From: Streptomyces gelaticus
Lineage (GTDB): Bacteria > Actinomycetota > Actinomycetes > Streptomycetales > Streptomycetaceae
Length of the DNA: 57,505 bases
Direction of reading: 5' to 3'
NCBI RefSeq assembly: GCF_014649535.1
Contig: NZ_BMTF01000001.1
Location: 60,333 to 117,837 of the forward strand
Shown piece after piece: positions 8,590 to 18,285 of the stretch. How positions within the stretch are numbered: the stretch's first letter is position 1; every line of letters begins with the position of its first letter. The notes under the pieces are model-generated. The model worked only from the letters and a program-made list of their open reading frames with translations. It did no database searches and was not told where the DNA came from. Position numbers and translations under genes: made by a program.

Positions 8590-9003
8590 ATGGGGGACGT
8601 CACGGACGTACGGGTGGCGGCCATCGCCAGCCTCACACCGCTCGAGGAACTCGACAGCGATCCGTTCCTCGTGGACACCCGCAGCCAGCACGACATGTGC
8701 GCCCGCTGGGCCGCCGACAAGGGATACGTCGTCACCCGGCAGTTGCGGCTCTACGGGCTGCGCCCCGACCACCACGCCTTATGGACCGATGTCGAGAGCG
8801 GCGAGGTCGAGCTGTTCGTCGCCGCCAACGACCGGGTGCTGGCGCGGGCACTCACCTCGGTGCCGGAGTTCACCGCGGAGTGCGAGCGGCGCGGTGTGCG
8901 CCTGGAGATCGCGGGGCTGGACGAGCCGCCGTACAACGCCCGGACGAAGGCGAGCGTGCACCGCAGGCTCTCCATGCCGACCGCCGGTTACGACGGCTGC
9001 TGA
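8590..9003 (+). CDS. Small protein with resolvase-like N-terminus; TTA codon
   Basis: This 137-residue protein is of unknown function. The segment RSQHDMCARWAADKGYVVTRQLRLYG recalls helix A to strand 2 of serine-resolvase N-terminal domains, but the catalytic Ser and the Arg cluster are not convincing, so it is at best a degenerate or diverged member. Codon 64 (8779-8781) is TTA, read in Streptomyces only by the bldA tRNA, so its translation may be confined to later growth. A GGGGGA sequence precedes the ATG. It stands between a divergent MBL gene and the holin-like fusion gene. Confidence 0.6.
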   Translation: MGDVTDVRVAAIASLTPLEELDSDPFLVDTRSQHDMCARWAADKGYVVTRQLRLYGLRPDHHALWTDVESGEVELFVAANDRVLARALTSVPEFTAECERRGVRLEIAGLDEPPYNARTKASVHRRLSMPTAGYDGC

Positions 9004-9087
9004 CCCGGCTCCCGGCCGCTGCGGCCGAGGCCTGCGGGTCCGCTGTGAAAAGCTGGGGGCCAGGACCCGGAACGGCGGGGTCCGGAC

Positions 9088-11202
9088 GTGAGGTGGAGCG
9101 GCGTGGGTGACGGGCGATGGCGGACAGCCGGGAGCGCCCTGATGCGAGTGGTCGTGGTGTGGGCGGTCTCGACGCTCACGATGCTGGCGCTCGCGGGGAT
9201 TCTGCCGGACTTCCAGCTCCAGTCGGACAACGGCGACAGCATAACCAAGATCGCGTTCACCGCGGCCTGGGGCGCCGGCGCCTTCGGTCTGCTCTCCGCG
9301 CTGGTCTGGCCGGTCCTGGTGCGGGCCCTGCTCATCGTGCCCGCGCTCGTTCTCGGGCTGCTCGTCTTCTTCCTGAACGGCTCGCTGCTGCTGCTCGCGC
9401 TGCGGCTCATCCCGGACGGGCGCGGCGCCGCCGACCCACAGACGGCCGTCGTCGTCGCGGCCGTGATGTCCGCCGTCGCCTCGGCGACCTCCACCGCGCT
9501 CGCCGTCCGCGACGACAACGCCTACCGGCGCCGGCTCTCCCGGCTGGCCGTCCGCCGCCGACGGCGCAGCGGTACCGACAGCGGGCGCAGCGGGCCACCG
9601 GGCACCGTCTTCATCCAGCTCGACGGCGTCGGCCACGACGTGCTCGCCCGCGCCGCCGACGAGGGCCTGATGCCGACCGTCGCGCAGTGGCTGGCGGACG
9701 AGGAGGGGCACCGGCTCACCCCGTGGCGCACCGACTGGTCCAGCCAGACGGGGGCCAGCCAGCTCGGCATCCTGCACGGCAGCAATCACGACGTCCCCGC
9801 CTTCCGCTGGTACGAGAAGGAGACCGGCGACGTCATGGTCTCCAGCAGACCCGCGAGCGCCCTGGAGCTCCAGCGCAGGGCCGTCGCGCGCACCGACCAC
9901 GGCGGACTGCTCACGCTGGACGGTGCCAGCCGCGGCAACCTCTTCAGCGGCGGCGCCGCCCAGCTGGCGCTCGTCCTGTCCATGGCGGCCCGTTTCGGCA
10001 AGGGCCGCCGCTCCAGGGCCGGGTACTTCGCGTACTTCTCCGACCCGGCCAACGCCGTACGCACCGCGGTGTCGTTCGTCGCCGAGGTCTGCCGCGAGAT
10101 CGGCCAGTCGATCCGGGCCCGGATGCGGAAGCTCACTCCCCGGATCAAGCGCGGCGGGCTGTACCCCTTCATCCGGGCCTTCGCGACCGTCGTCGAACGC
10201 GATGTGGTGGTCGCCGCCGTCATCGGGGACATGTTCGCCGGCCGCACCGCGGTCTACGCCGACCTGGTCGCCTACGACGAGGTGGCGCACCACTCCGGAC
10301 CGAACAGCCGCGACGCGGAGAAGGTGCTCGCACGCCTGGACCGCTCGCTCGCCCTGATCGTCAAGGTCGCCGAGCACACCCCCCGCACCTACCGGATCGT
10401 GCTGCTCTCCGACCACGGCCAGAGCCCCGGGGAGACCTTCGCGGGAGCGTACGGGCTGACCCTCAAGGACCTGGTGCGGGCGGGCTGCGGGCTGCCCGTG
10501 CCCCGTCGGGCGCAGCGCACCCGCAGCGCCTCGGAGGCGCGTGACGCGGTACGGATCGCCCTGCACCGGCCGGTCGACGAGGGCGCGGCGGAGCACCTTG
10601 CGAAGCCGTCCGACCCCGTGGTCCTCGCCTCCGGGAACCTCGGCCTGATCTCCTTCCCCGACATCGAGGGGCGGGCCTCGCGCGAACAGCTCGACCGCAG
10701 CCACCCCGCTCTGCTCGGCACCCTCGCCAATCACCCCGGCATCGGCTTTCTGCTGGTCCGCAGCGAGCGCCACGGATCGGTGGTGCTGGGCCGCGGCGGC
10801 ACGGAGATCCCGGTCGCGGAGCTGGTCGACGGGGAAGGCCCGCTGGCCCCGTTCGGCCCCGGAGCCGCCGCGGCGGTTCGGCGGACGGACACCTTCCCGC
10901 ACGTCGCCGACATCATGGTCAACTCGATGTACGACGGGGCCACGGGCTGTGTGCACGCCTTCGAGGAGCAGATCGGTTCGCACGGCGGTCTGGGCGGCGA
11001 GCAGTCCCGCCCGTTCCTGCTGTGGCCGGCGCAGCTGACCGCGCCGGTGGCGCCCGGCACCGAGCTGGTGGGCGCCGAACAGGTGCACAAGGTGCTGCGC
11101 CGCTGGCTGCGCGAGTGCTCGGGTCCGCAGATTCCCCTGTCGGCGCCGGGCGCGGCGGGCGGCACCGACGAGGCGGACGGCGCGGTCCAGGCCGCCGGCT
11201 GA
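9088..11202 (+). CDS. Membrane phosphodiesterase: holin-like TM region fused to alkaline-phosphatase-fold domain
   Basis: The 704-residue protein starts with about four membrane helices (residues 20-145) of the Phage_holin_4_2 type, followed by an Arg-rich linker and an alkaline-phosphatase-superfamily domain. Metal ligands are visible: Asp in FIQLDGVGHD, the nucleophile region SSQTGASQLG, Asp and His in AYDEVAHHSGP, Asp-His in LSDHGQSP, and a late His in SHGGLGG. A membrane-anchored nucleotide pyrophosphatase/phosphodiesterase acting on the outer face is likely. The holin name reflects membrane topology only; no phage genes are near. The start at GTG 9088 is less sure than an internal ATG at 9142. 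Confidence 0.75.
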   Translation: MRWSGVGDGRWRTAGSALMRVVVVWAVSTLTMLALAGILPDFQLQSDNGDSITKIAFTAAWGAGAFGLLSALVWPVLVRALLIVPALVLGLLVFFLNGSLLLLALRLIPDGRGAADPQTAVVVAAVMSAVASATSTALAVRDDNAYRRRLSRLAVRRRRRSGTDSGRSGPPGTVFIQLDGVGHDVLARAADEGLMPTVAQWLADEEGHRLTPWRTDWSSQTGASQLGILHGSNHDVPAFRWYEKETGDVMVSSRPASALELQRRAVARTDHGGLLTLDGASRGNLFSGGAAQLALVLSMAARFGKGRRSRAGYFAYFSDPANAVRTAVSFVAEVCREIGQSIRARMRKLTPRIKRGGLYPFIRAFATVVERDVVVAAVIGDMFAGRTAVYADLVAYDEVAHHSGPNSRDAEKVLARLDRSLALIVKVAEHTPRTYRIVLLSDHGQSPGETFAGAYGLTLKDLVRAGCGLPVPRRAQRTRSASEARDAVRIALHRPVDEGAAEHLAKPSDPVVLASGNLGLISFPDIEGRASREQLDRSHPALLGTLANHPGIGFLLVRSERHGSVVLGRGGTEIPVAELVDGEGPLAPFGPGAAAAVRRTDTFPHVADIMVNSMYDGATGCVHAFEEQIGSHGGLGGEQSRPFLLWPAQLTAPVAPGTELVGAEQVHKVLRRWLRECSGPQIPLSAPGAAGGTDEADGAVQAAG

Positions 11203-11238
11203 GCGGCGTTGTCAGTGGCGGACGGCAGGATGGGGGCC

Positions 11239-13335
11239 ATGACGAACTCAGCTGTTGTGCTCGCCGACACCGCCGCCTACGCCGCCGCGGTCGAAGAAGC
11301 GACAAGGGCCGCCGCCGCGTACTACGCCACGGGCGAGAGCACGCTGGACGACGACGCCTACGACCGGCTGGTGCGGAGGATCGCCGCATACGAGCAGGAG
11401 CACCCGCACGAGATGCTGGACGCCTCTCCGACCGGCAGGGTGGCGGGCGGCGCGGCGAGCGGCGACGTGCCGCACACGGTGCCGATGCTCTCGCTGGACA
11501 ACGTGTTCTCGGCCGACCAGTTCGTCACCTGGACGGCCTCGCTGGAGCGCCGCATAGGCCGGCCCGTCGCGGCATGGAGCGTGGAGCCGAAGCTCGACGG
11601 CCTGGCCGTCGCGGCGCGCTACCGCGCGGGCCGCCTGGAGCAGCTGATCACCCGCGGCGACGGCACCGCGGGCGAAGACGTCTCGCATGCGATCGGCACC
11701 GTGGTGGGCCTGCCCGAGCAGCTCGCCGAGCCGGTGACGATCGAGCTGCGCGGCGAGATCCTCATGACGACCGAGCAGTTCGAGCAGGCCAACGCCGTGC
11801 GCACCGAACACGGCGGTGCCCCCTTCGCCAACCCGAGGAACGGCGCGGCGGGCACCCTCCGCGCCAAGGACCGTGCGTACACGGTCGAGATGACGTTCTT
11901 CGCCTACGGAGCCCTGCCGCTGCCCGACTCCGGCGAGCTCACCGACACCCTCGCCGAACTGCCGCACAGCGAAGTCCTCGCATACGTCGCCCGGCTCGGC
12001 GTGCACACCGCCGCGGACACGGACGTGGCACCGCGCACCGTCACCACCGTCGAGGAGGTGCAGAGCCGGGTCGAGGAGGTCGCCGCCCTGCGCGCCTCGT
12101 TGCCGTTCGGTATCGACGGCATCGTGATCAAGGCCGATCTCGCGGCCGACCAGCGCGAGGCCGGTTCCGGGAGCCGGGCGCCGCGCTGGGCCATCGCGTA
12201 CAAGCTCCCGGCCGTCGAGAAGGTCACCCGGCTCCTCGGCGTCGAGTGGAACGTGGGGCGGACCGGCATCATCGCGCCGCGCGCCGTGCTGGAACCGGTC
12301 GAGATCGACGGCTCGACCGTCGGCTACGCCACGCTGCACAACCCCGCCGACATCACCCGCCGCGATCTGCGCCTGGGCGACCGGGTGATGGTCTACAAGG
12401 CGGGCGACATCATCCCCCGTATCGAGGCCCCCGTCGCCCATCTGCGGACCGGTGACGAGAAGTCGATCGACTTCCCCGCGGCGTGCCCGCAGTGCGGCTC
12501 CGAGATAGACACCAGCGAGCAGCGCTGGCGCTGTGTCCGGGGCCGCGACTGCCGGCTCGTCGCCTCCATCTCGTACGCGGCGGGCCGCGACCAGCTCGAC
12601 ATCGAGGGTCTCGGCGCGACCCGCGTCGTCCAGCTCGTCGACGCCGGCCTGGTGGCCGACTTCGCCGACCTCTTCACCCTCGACCGCGAGCAACTGCTGG
12701 GCCTGGAGCGGATGGGCGAGACCAGCACCGACAACCTCCTGGCCGCCATCGACACGGCACGGACCCAGCCGCTCTCCCGGGTCTTCTGCGCGCTGGGGGT
12801 GCGCGGCACCGGACGGTCCATGTCGCGGCGGATCGCCCGGTACTTCGCGGACATGGACCGGATCAGGGCGGCCGATGCCGAGGAGCTCCAGCGGGTCGAC
12901 GGCATCGGCAAGGAGAAGGCCGCGGGCGTCGTCGCGGAGCTGGTCGAGCTGGCCCCGCTGATCGAGAAACTGGTGGCCGCCGGGGTCAACATGACGGAGC
13001 CCGGCGCCACGCCGCCGCCCGAGCCGGGGGAGGAGTCCGTGGCGGCCGCCGCCGCGGACGGGGAGGGCGGGGCCCTGCCGCTGGACGGGATGACGGTGGT
13101 GGTCACCGGCGCCATGACCGGCGTACTGGAGAAGCTCTCCCGGAACGAGATGAACGAGCTGATCGAGCGGGCCGGCGGCAAGTCCTCGTCCAGCGTCTCC
13201 AAGCGCACCTCGCTCCTGGTCGCCGGGGAGAAGGCCGGATCCAAGCGCACCAAGGCGGAGGACCTCGGCGTCCGGATCGCCGCGCCGGACGAGTTCGCCG
13301 AACTGGTCGCCGGGTTCCTGCCGGCGGAGGCCTGA
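11239..13335 (+). CDS. ligA: NAD-dependent DNA ligase
   Basis: The 698-residue protein shows the complete LigA layout: an Ia domain (residues 10-70, [17 protein letters not shown]), the PMLSLDN segment, the adenylation motif EPKLDGLAV with Lys about 118, an OB fold ([15 protein letters not shown]), a four-Cys zinc site starting CPQCGSEID, helix-hairpin-helix repeats ([16 protein letters not shown]) and a C-terminal BRCT domain (from about residue 615). It joins nicked DNA using NAD+. Streptomyces often have a second LigA besides the essential one; whether this is the main or extra copy cannot be decided from the window. ATG 11239 matches the family start. Confidence 0.9.
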   Translation: MTNSAVVLADTAAYAAAVEEATRAAAAYYATGESTLDDDAYDRLVRRIAAYEQEHPHEMLDASPTGRVAGGAASGDVPHTVPMLSLDNVFSADQFVTWTASLERRIGRPVAAWSVEPKLDGLAVAARYRAGRLEQLITRGDGTAGEDVSHAIGTVVGLPEQLAEPVTIELRGEILMTTEQFEQANAVRTEHGGAPFANPRNGAAGTLRAKDRAYTVEMTFFAYGALPLPDSGELTDTLAELPHSEVLAYVARLGVHTAADTDVAPRTVTTVEEVQSRVEEVAALRASLPFGIDGIVIKADLAADQREAGSGSRAPRWAIAYKLPAVEKVTRLLGVEWNVGRTGIIAPRAVLEPVEIDGSTVGYATLHNPADITRRDLRLGDRVMVYKAGDIIPRIEAPVAHLRTGDEKSIDFPAACPQCGSEIDTSEQRWRCVRGRDCRLVASISYAAGRDQLDIEGLGATRVVQLVDAGLVADFADLFTLDREQLLGLERMGETSTDNLLAAIDTARTQPLSRVFCALGVRGTGRSMSRRIARYFADMDRIRAADAEELQRVDGIGKEKAAGVVAELVELAPLIEKLVAAGVNMTEPGATPPPEPGEESVAAAAADGEGGALPLDGMTVVVTGAMTGVLEKLSRNEMNELIERAGGKSSSSVSKRTSLLVAGEKAGSKRTKAEDLGVRIAAPDEFAELVAGFLPAEA

Positions 13336-13350
13336 GGCACCGCGCCACGC

Positions 13351-13419
13351 GGCCGAGCCCTTGGAATTTGCCTGGGAGTGGCTTTCTTTGCCTCCCTATT
13401 GCATAGTGAGGGCTCGGCC
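13351..13419. promoter_or_regulatory. Inverted repeat around AT-richer promoter segment
   Basis: GGCCGAGCCCT at 13351-13361 and AGGGCTCGGCC at 13409-13419 are perfect 11-bp inverted repeats. The 47 bases between hold two TTTGCCT direct repeats and a CATAGT that could be a -10 box for the MreB-like gene. It may be a ligA terminator, an operator, or both. Confidence 0.4.
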
Positions 13420-13484
13420 ATGCCTCGCTATCAGCGGGTTCATGGGTGTGTGCGCGGCCGCGTCGGCGGGCCGGGGGAGGGACG

Positions 13485-14324
13485 ATGCATTCTCTGCACG
13501 CGGGGCGACGAATCGGCCCCTCCGTCCGCCGGGACCACCAGGACCACCAGGACCACCAGGGGGTCGCCCGTGGCCTCGCGCTCGATCTCGGCAGCTCCCG
13601 CACCCGCGTCTGGGTGCCCGGACACGGCGTCCTCGCCGACACCGACGTCTGCGGCGAGCCGGGCACGGGGGCCGGGCACGGCCGCCCGGTCCGGCGGGGG
13701 CGCATCGTCGACCCCGAGTCCTGTGGCCGCATGCTCGGCCGCATCGCCGAGACGGCCCTGGCCCCGGACCGCACCGGCACCGTGATCGTCCTCAGCCACC
13801 CCGTGCTCGCCGGGGCCCGGCAGCGCGCCGAGGCAAGAGAACTGATCGCCGCTCTGGGACCGACGACCGTCATCGCCCTGGACAGCGCGAGGGCCGCCGC
13901 ACACGCCGGACCGTGCGGCGGCGGCCCGCTGCTCGTCGTCGACATCGGCGCCGGACTGACCGAGGCGACCCTGCTCGTCGACGGGCAGGTCCGCGACGCC
14001 CGCCAGGCCGAGACGGGGCTGGGCGACCTCGCCCCGGCGCAGCCGCCCACCGCAGTCGTCCGCGCCGTCCTGGACATGATCATGGAGATGTGGAAGCAGG
14101 ACCGGCACGGCGCCGTCCTCGGGGCCCTGCGCAAGGGTCCGCTGCTCACCGGCGGCGGCGCCACCCGCCCCGACATCACCAACCGGATCGCGGTCCGCCT
14201 CGGGGCTCCGGTGCGTCTCGCCGACGACCCGGCGACCGCCGTCGTACGCGGTGCCGGGATGGTCCTCAGCTCCGTACTCCGCCGGGCCGGCGCGGCACCG
14301 GCCCTGACCGGCCGAACCGGGTGA
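13485..14324 (+). CDS. Short MreB-like actin-fold protein
   Basis: The 279-residue protein has the ASKHA/actin nucleotide site: phosphate 1 ALDLGSSRTRVWVPG, phosphate 2 LLVVDIGAGLTEATLLVDG and the adenosine motif GPLLTGGGATRPD, and ends with the VRGAGMVLS helix common in MreB. It is some 60 residues shorter than MreB (about 340), lacking part of the subdomain IB/IIB region. It resembles the third MreB-like protein of S. coelicolor (SCO6166), which also lies near a SecDF gene. I start at ATG 13485 behind GGGGGAGG. The next gene overlaps its stop (GTGA). Confidence 0.75.
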   Translation: MHSLHAGRRIGPSVRRDHQDHQDHQGVARGLALDLGSSRTRVWVPGHGVLADTDVCGEPGTGAGHGRPVRRGRIVDPESCGRMLGRIAETALAPDRTGTVIVLSHPVLAGARQRAEARELIAALGPTTVIALDSARAAAHAGPCGGGPLLVVDIGAGLTEATLLVDGQVRDARQAETGLGDLAPAQPPTAVVRAVLDMIMEMWKQDRHGAVLGALRKGPLLTGGGATRPDITNRIAVRLGAPVRLADDPATAVVRGAGMVLSSVLRRAGAAPALTGRTG

Positions 14325-14935
14325 CCCCCCTCCCGGGGCCGCCCCCGGGGAACGTGCCCCCGAGGGCACGGCCGGGCACCCCGGCACACCACGGCACCGC
14401 GCAGGCGGCCCGGCTGCTCCTCGCCGCCCTTCTGCTCGCCGTCCTCACCGTCGCCGGCACCACCCCCGCAGCCGCCGGATCCGCACTCTCCGCCCTGCCG
14501 TTCGCCGGGGTGCCGCCCTCCGCCGCGTACGCACCCGGCGCCCATCAGCCCACCCCGCACACCGACCGGACCGCCCGCACGGGCACCGTCCACGACACCC
14601 GGCGCCCCCGCACCGCCACGGCCACCGACCACCACCGGTTCGGGCCACCGATCGCACCCCACCCCCACCCCCAGCCCCGGGCCGGCTGCGACCAGGCCCG
14701 CACCGCGCACCACCTCCCGCCGCCCGGCCCCGACGTCCTGCTGCCCGGCGCGCCCGGCATCCACGTGCCCCACCGGGCCCACCCCCCGGCCCCCACCGCA
14801 CCCCCGCGTGCCACCGATCACTCGCGCATCGCGCTCCCCGGCGTACGCGGGCCTCCACGGACGGCCGTTCACCGGCCACCGGTCCTGCCACCGGTCCCGT
14901 CCCACAGAACCGCCGTGCCGCCCCCGCCGAGGTGA
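14321..14935 (+). CDS. Exported Pro/His-rich protein of unknown function
   Basis: The frame starts at GTG 14321, overlapping the MreB-like stop by four bases (GTGA), and runs 204 residues. A hydrophobic segment at about residues 28-50 (AARLLLAALLLAVLTVAG, then ending near PAAAGS) looks like a signal peptide or anchor. The rest is Pro-, His- and Ala-rich with no recognisable domain and probably disordered. Translational coupling to the MreB-like protein, and SecDF 30 bp downstream, suggest a role at the membrane or wall. Low complexity makes it possible that only part is real. Confidence 0.5.
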   Translation: MTPLPGPPPGNVPPRARPGTPAHHGTAQAARLLLAALLLAVLTVAGTTPAAAGSALSALPFAGVPPSAAYAPGAHQPTPHTDRTARTGTVHDTRRPRTATATDHHRFGPPIAPHPHPQPRAGCDQARTAHHLPPPGPDVLLPGAPGIHVPHRAHPPAPTAPPRATDHSRIALPGVRGPPRTAVHRPPVLPPVPSHRTAVPPPPR

Positions 14936-14965
14936 GGGCGCCCGGCGCCCCCTCGGAGGAAACCC

Positions 14966-17299
14966 ATGACTCGCGCCACCACGGTGCGAGCGGTGCTGGC
15001 TGCCGCCGTGCTGCTCGTCTCCGCGCTCATCACGTTGACCATGTCACCCAGACTCGGCCTCGACCTTCAGGGCGGCACCAGAATGGTGCTCCAGGCCAAG
15101 GACTCGGACACCGCGAAGGCGGACCGGGAAAGCACCGAGCGCACGCTCGAAGTACTGCGCCAGCGGATCGACTCGCTCGGCGTCGCCGAACCCACCCTGA
15201 CCCGTTCGGGCGAGGACCGGATCATCGTCGAACTCCCGGACGTCCAGGACCCGCGCAAGGCCGCCGAGGTCATCGGCAGAACCGCCCAGCTCAGTTTCCA
15301 CGCGGTCCAGGGGCCGGGGAGCGGAGAGGAAGGGAGCGGGAAGGAAGAGAGCGGAAAGGAAGGCAAGGCCGACAAGGGGCCGACCCTCCCGGACGAACAG
15401 GGCCGGTCCCTCGATCTCGGCCCGGCCCGGCTCTCCGGCGCGGGCGTCAAGGACGCCACCGCCGCGTTCGACGCCCAGCAGGGCGCCGGCTGGACCGTGT
15501 CCCTCGACTTCCACAAGAAGGCCGGCCGGGAATGGACCCGGCTGACCGGTGAAGCCGCCTGCCACCCGGTCCAGGACGACCGCCGCCGCGTCGCCATCGT
15601 CCTCGACCAGCAGATCATCTCCTCGCCGCAGGTCTCCCCGTCGGTCGCCTGCGGCGCCGGCCTGCCCTCCGGTTCCACCCAGATCACCGGATCGTTCAGC
15701 GCGGACGAGGCCCGCGAACTGGCCCTGCTGATCAAGGGCGGCGCCCTGCCGCTCCCCGTCGAGATCGTCGAGCAGCGGACCGTCGGACCGACGCTCGGCG
15801 CCGCTGCGATCGACGCGAGCGCCCGCGCCGCGCTCATCGGCGCCGCCGCCACCGCACTCTTCATCACCGTCGTCTACCGGCTCTTCGGCGCACTCGCCGC
15901 CGTCGCGCTCGCCGCCTACGGACTGATCTCCTACGCGGCCCTGGTCGGCCTGGGCGTCACCCTCACCCTGCCGGGTCTCGCCGGATTCGTCCTGGCCATC
16001 GGGATGGCGGTCGATGCCAACGTACTGGTCTTCGAACGGGCCAGGGAGGAACAGGCACAGCACCCGGGCCGCTCCCTGCGCTCCTCGCTGACCGCCGGAT
16101 TCCGGGGTGCCTGGAGCGCCGTCGCCGATTCCAACGTGACGACGCTGATCGCGGCAGGGCTGCTCTTCTTCCTCGGCTCCGGACCGGTGAAGGGTTTCGG
16201 CGTCACCCTCGCCATCGGTGTGATCGCCTCCATGTTCTCCGCCCTCGTCATCGCGCGCGCCCTCACCGAGATCGCCGCGGGCTCCCGGTTCGTGAGCGCC
16301 TACCGGGGTATCAACGGCATCGCGTTCCCGGGCCGGGTGCGCACCTGGCTGAATCGCCGTGATCCCCGGCTGATGCGGTTTCCGCGCCGCTGGCTGATGG
16401 TCTCCACCGCTCTGGTCGTCGTCGCGGTCCTCGGCATCGTCGTGCGCGGTGTCAACCTGGGCGTCGAGTTCACCGGCGGCCGGCTCATCGAGTACTCGAC
16501 GAGCCGGCCGGTCGAGGTGGAGCGGGCCCGCTCCGCCCTGGCCGACGCGGGCTTCGGCGATGCCGAGGTCACCACGGCCGGGGCGGGCGACCTCTCCGTA
16601 CGGACCGGTGAACTCGACAACGACGGCGAACACGCCCTGCGCGCCGCCCTCGCGAAGGAGGGCGGCGAGACCACCAAGGTCCGCGACGAGCTGATCGGCC
16701 CCAGCCTCGGTGACGAGCTGCGGCGCAACGCCCTGATCGCGCTCGGCATCGCCGTGTTCGTGCAACTGGCCTATCTGGCGGTCCGGTTCCGCTGGACGTT
16801 CGCCGTGGCCTCGGTCGGGGCGCTGGTCCACGACGTGATCATCCTGGTCGGCGCCTTCGCCTGGCTCGGCCGCACCGTCGACGGCATCTTCCTGGCCGCG
16901 CTCCTCACCGTCATCGGATACTCCGTCAACGACTCGGTGGTGGTCTTCGACCGGGTGCGGGAACTCTGGGCGAAGGCCCGTCGCATGCCGCTGGCCACCG
17001 TCGCCGACCGGGCCGTCATCCAGACCGTCCCGCGAACGGTCAACACCGGAATGGGCGCGCTCTTCATCCTTGTCGCGCTCGCGGTGCTGGGCGGTGACTC
17101 CCTCGCGGACTTCGCCCTCGCCCTGCTCATCGGCATCTGCGTCGGTACGTACTCCTCGGTGCTGACCGCCGTGCCGGCCGCCCTCGTCCTGGAGCGCAGC
17201 AGCAAGGCCCCGCCGCCCGCCCGCAAGCGGGCACCGGGACGCCGGTCCGGTAGCGGGCGGGCGCGCCGGGATCCGCTCGACAACGGAGCCCGCGTCTAG
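14966..17299 (+). CDS. secDF: Fused protein translocase SecDF
   Basis: The 777-residue protein joins SecD (to about residue 450) and SecF. The SecD part has the first helix, the GLDLQGGTRMVL motif, a periplasmic region interrupted by a Gly/Ser/Lys/Glu-rich insert (residues 115-135), ELALLIKGGALPLPV and a five-helix bundle with GMAVDANVLVFER. The SecF part has GVEFTGGRLIEYS and YSVNDSVVVFDR. SecDF uses the proton gradient to pull exported chains through SecYEG. Streptomyces usually keep separate secD and secF genes as well, so this is likely the additional copy. GGAGGAAA precedes the ATG. Confidence 0.92.
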   Translation: MTRATTVRAVLAAAVLLVSALITLTMSPRLGLDLQGGTRMVLQAKDSDTAKADRESTERTLEVLRQRIDSLGVAEPTLTRSGEDRIIVELPDVQDPRKAAEVIGRTAQLSFHAVQGPGSGEEGSGKEESGKEGKADKGPTLPDEQGRSLDLGPARLSGAGVKDATAAFDAQQGAGWTVSLDFHKKAGREWTRLTGEAACHPVQDDRRRVAIVLDQQIISSPQVSPSVACGAGLPSGSTQITGSFSADEARELALLIKGGALPLPVEIVEQRTVGPTLGAAAIDASARAALIGAAATALFITVVYRLFGALAAVALAAYGLISYAALVGLGVTLTLPGLAGFVLAIGMAVDANVLVFERAREEQAQHPGRSLRSSLTAGFRGAWSAVADSNVTTLIAAGLLFFLGSGPVKGFGVTLAIGVIASMFSALVIARALTEIAAGSRFVSAYRGINGIAFPGRVRTWLNRRDPRLMRFPRRWLMVSTALVVVAVLGIVVRGVNLGVEFTGGRLIEYSTSRPVEVERARSALADAGFGDAEVTTAGAGDLSVRTGELDNDGEHALRAALAKEGGETTKVRDELIGPSLGDELRRNALIALGIAVFVQLAYLAVRFRWTFAVASVGALVHDVIILVGAFAWLGRTVDGIFLAALLTVIGYSVNDSVVVFDRVRELWAKARRMPLATVADRAVIQTVPRTVNTGMGALFILVALAVLGGDSLADFALALLIGICVGTYSSVLTAVPAALVLERSSKAPPPARKRAPGRRSGSGRARRDPLDNGARV

Positions 17300-17313
17300 C
17301 GCCTCGTGATCGG

Positions 17314-17338
17314 CCGGTCCGGATCCGTTCCGGACCGG
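17314..17338 (+). terminator. Hairpin terminator after secDF
   Basis: CCGGTCCGGA-TCCGT-TCCGGACCGG forms a perfect 10-bp stem 15 bp after the SecDF stop, in front of a convergent gene. Confidence 0.6.
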
Positions 17339-17427
17339 TTCCGGCGCTCGAAGCCCGCTTCGGGCGCCGGCCCGGCGCCACCGCCGACCGCTTCACGCAG
17401 CCGGCAACCGCGCCCCGCAGCTTCGTC

Positions 17428-18222
17428 TCAGCAAGCGAGGGATCGCAGATGATCGGCGGTGGCCCGGTCGGCGGGCAGGAATGTCTCGATCGCCAGCTCG
17501 GCCACCGTCACATCCATCGGCGTATTGAACGTCGCGATGGAGCAGACGAAGGAGAGCACCCGCCCGTCGTGCTCGATCAGCAGGGTCAGCGCGAAGGGCA
17601 GCGAAGGAACGGGCCCGGGACAGCTGTCCTCCGGTACGGGATAGCCCGCGACCTCCTCGTACAGCTCACGCAGCTCCGCCGAACGGGCCAGGGCGATCTG
17701 ACGCTCCATCTGGCCCAGCAGATCGGCGCGCCAGTCCCGCAGATTGCGGATGCGCGGGGCCAGACCCTCCGGGTGCAGGGTGAGCCGCATGGCGTTCAGC
17801 GGCGGTACGAGCAGGTGTTCGGCCACTCCCTCCATCAGCGCCGCAATGCCCCGATTGGCCGCCACCACGTTGTACGTGCCGTCGACGACCAGCGCCGGAT
17901 ACGGGTCGTAGGCCTGGAGCAGCCGCTCCATCCCCTCGCGCAGCGCGTCCAGCGCCGGGTCGTCGAACGCGGTCTGTGCGTAGCGGGGTGCGTAACCGGC
18001 CACCAGCAGAAGGGCGTTGCGTTCCCTGACCGGGACGTCGAGATGCTCGGCCAGCCTCAGGACCATCTCCTCGCTGGGGCGGGAGCGGCCCGTCTCGATG
18101 AAGGAGATGTGCCGGGCCGAGGAATCGGCACGGAGCGCGAGCTCCAGCTGGCTGATCCGGCGCTGCTCCCGCCAGCTGCGCAGCAGCGGCCCTACCCCCG
18201 TGTCAAGCGCGACAGTTGTCAT
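17428..18222 (-). CDS. XRE-family regulator with MmyB-like ligand domain
   Basis: The 264-residue protein has an N-terminal helix-turn-helix (residues 12-65; RRISQLELALRADSSARHIS followed by FIETGRSRPS) and the MmyB ligand-binding domain, recognised by LLVAGYAPRYAQT and ALVVDGTYNVVAANRGI. This is the very common Streptomyces MmyB-type regulator, thought to bind fatty-acid-like ligands. It is divergent from the pterin dehydratase gene with 63 bp between starts, so it may control that gene or an unlinked reductase. Confidence 0.85.
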   Translation of the reverse strand: MTTVALDTGVGPLLRSWREQRRISQLELALRADSSARHISFIETGRSRPSEEMVLRLAEHLDVPVRERNALLLVAGYAPRYAQTAFDDPALDALREGMERLLQAYDPYPALVVDGTYNVVAANRGIAALMEGVAEHLLVPPLNAMRLTLHPEGLAPRIRNLRDWRADLLGQMERQIALARSAELRELYEEVAGYPVPEDSCPGPVPSLPFALTLLIEHDGRVLSFVCSIATFNTPMDVTVAELAIETFLPADRATADHLRSLAC

Positions 18223-18285
18223 ACCCAGACCGTAACGTCACCGGCACCGCCGACCGGCACCGACCGCCGATGAGGGAGCCATCGC

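Noticed and set aside
9088..9530. Prophage signal from the holin-like domain
   Set aside because: The domain is fused to a phosphodiesterase and there are no phage genes around it; the name reflects topology only.
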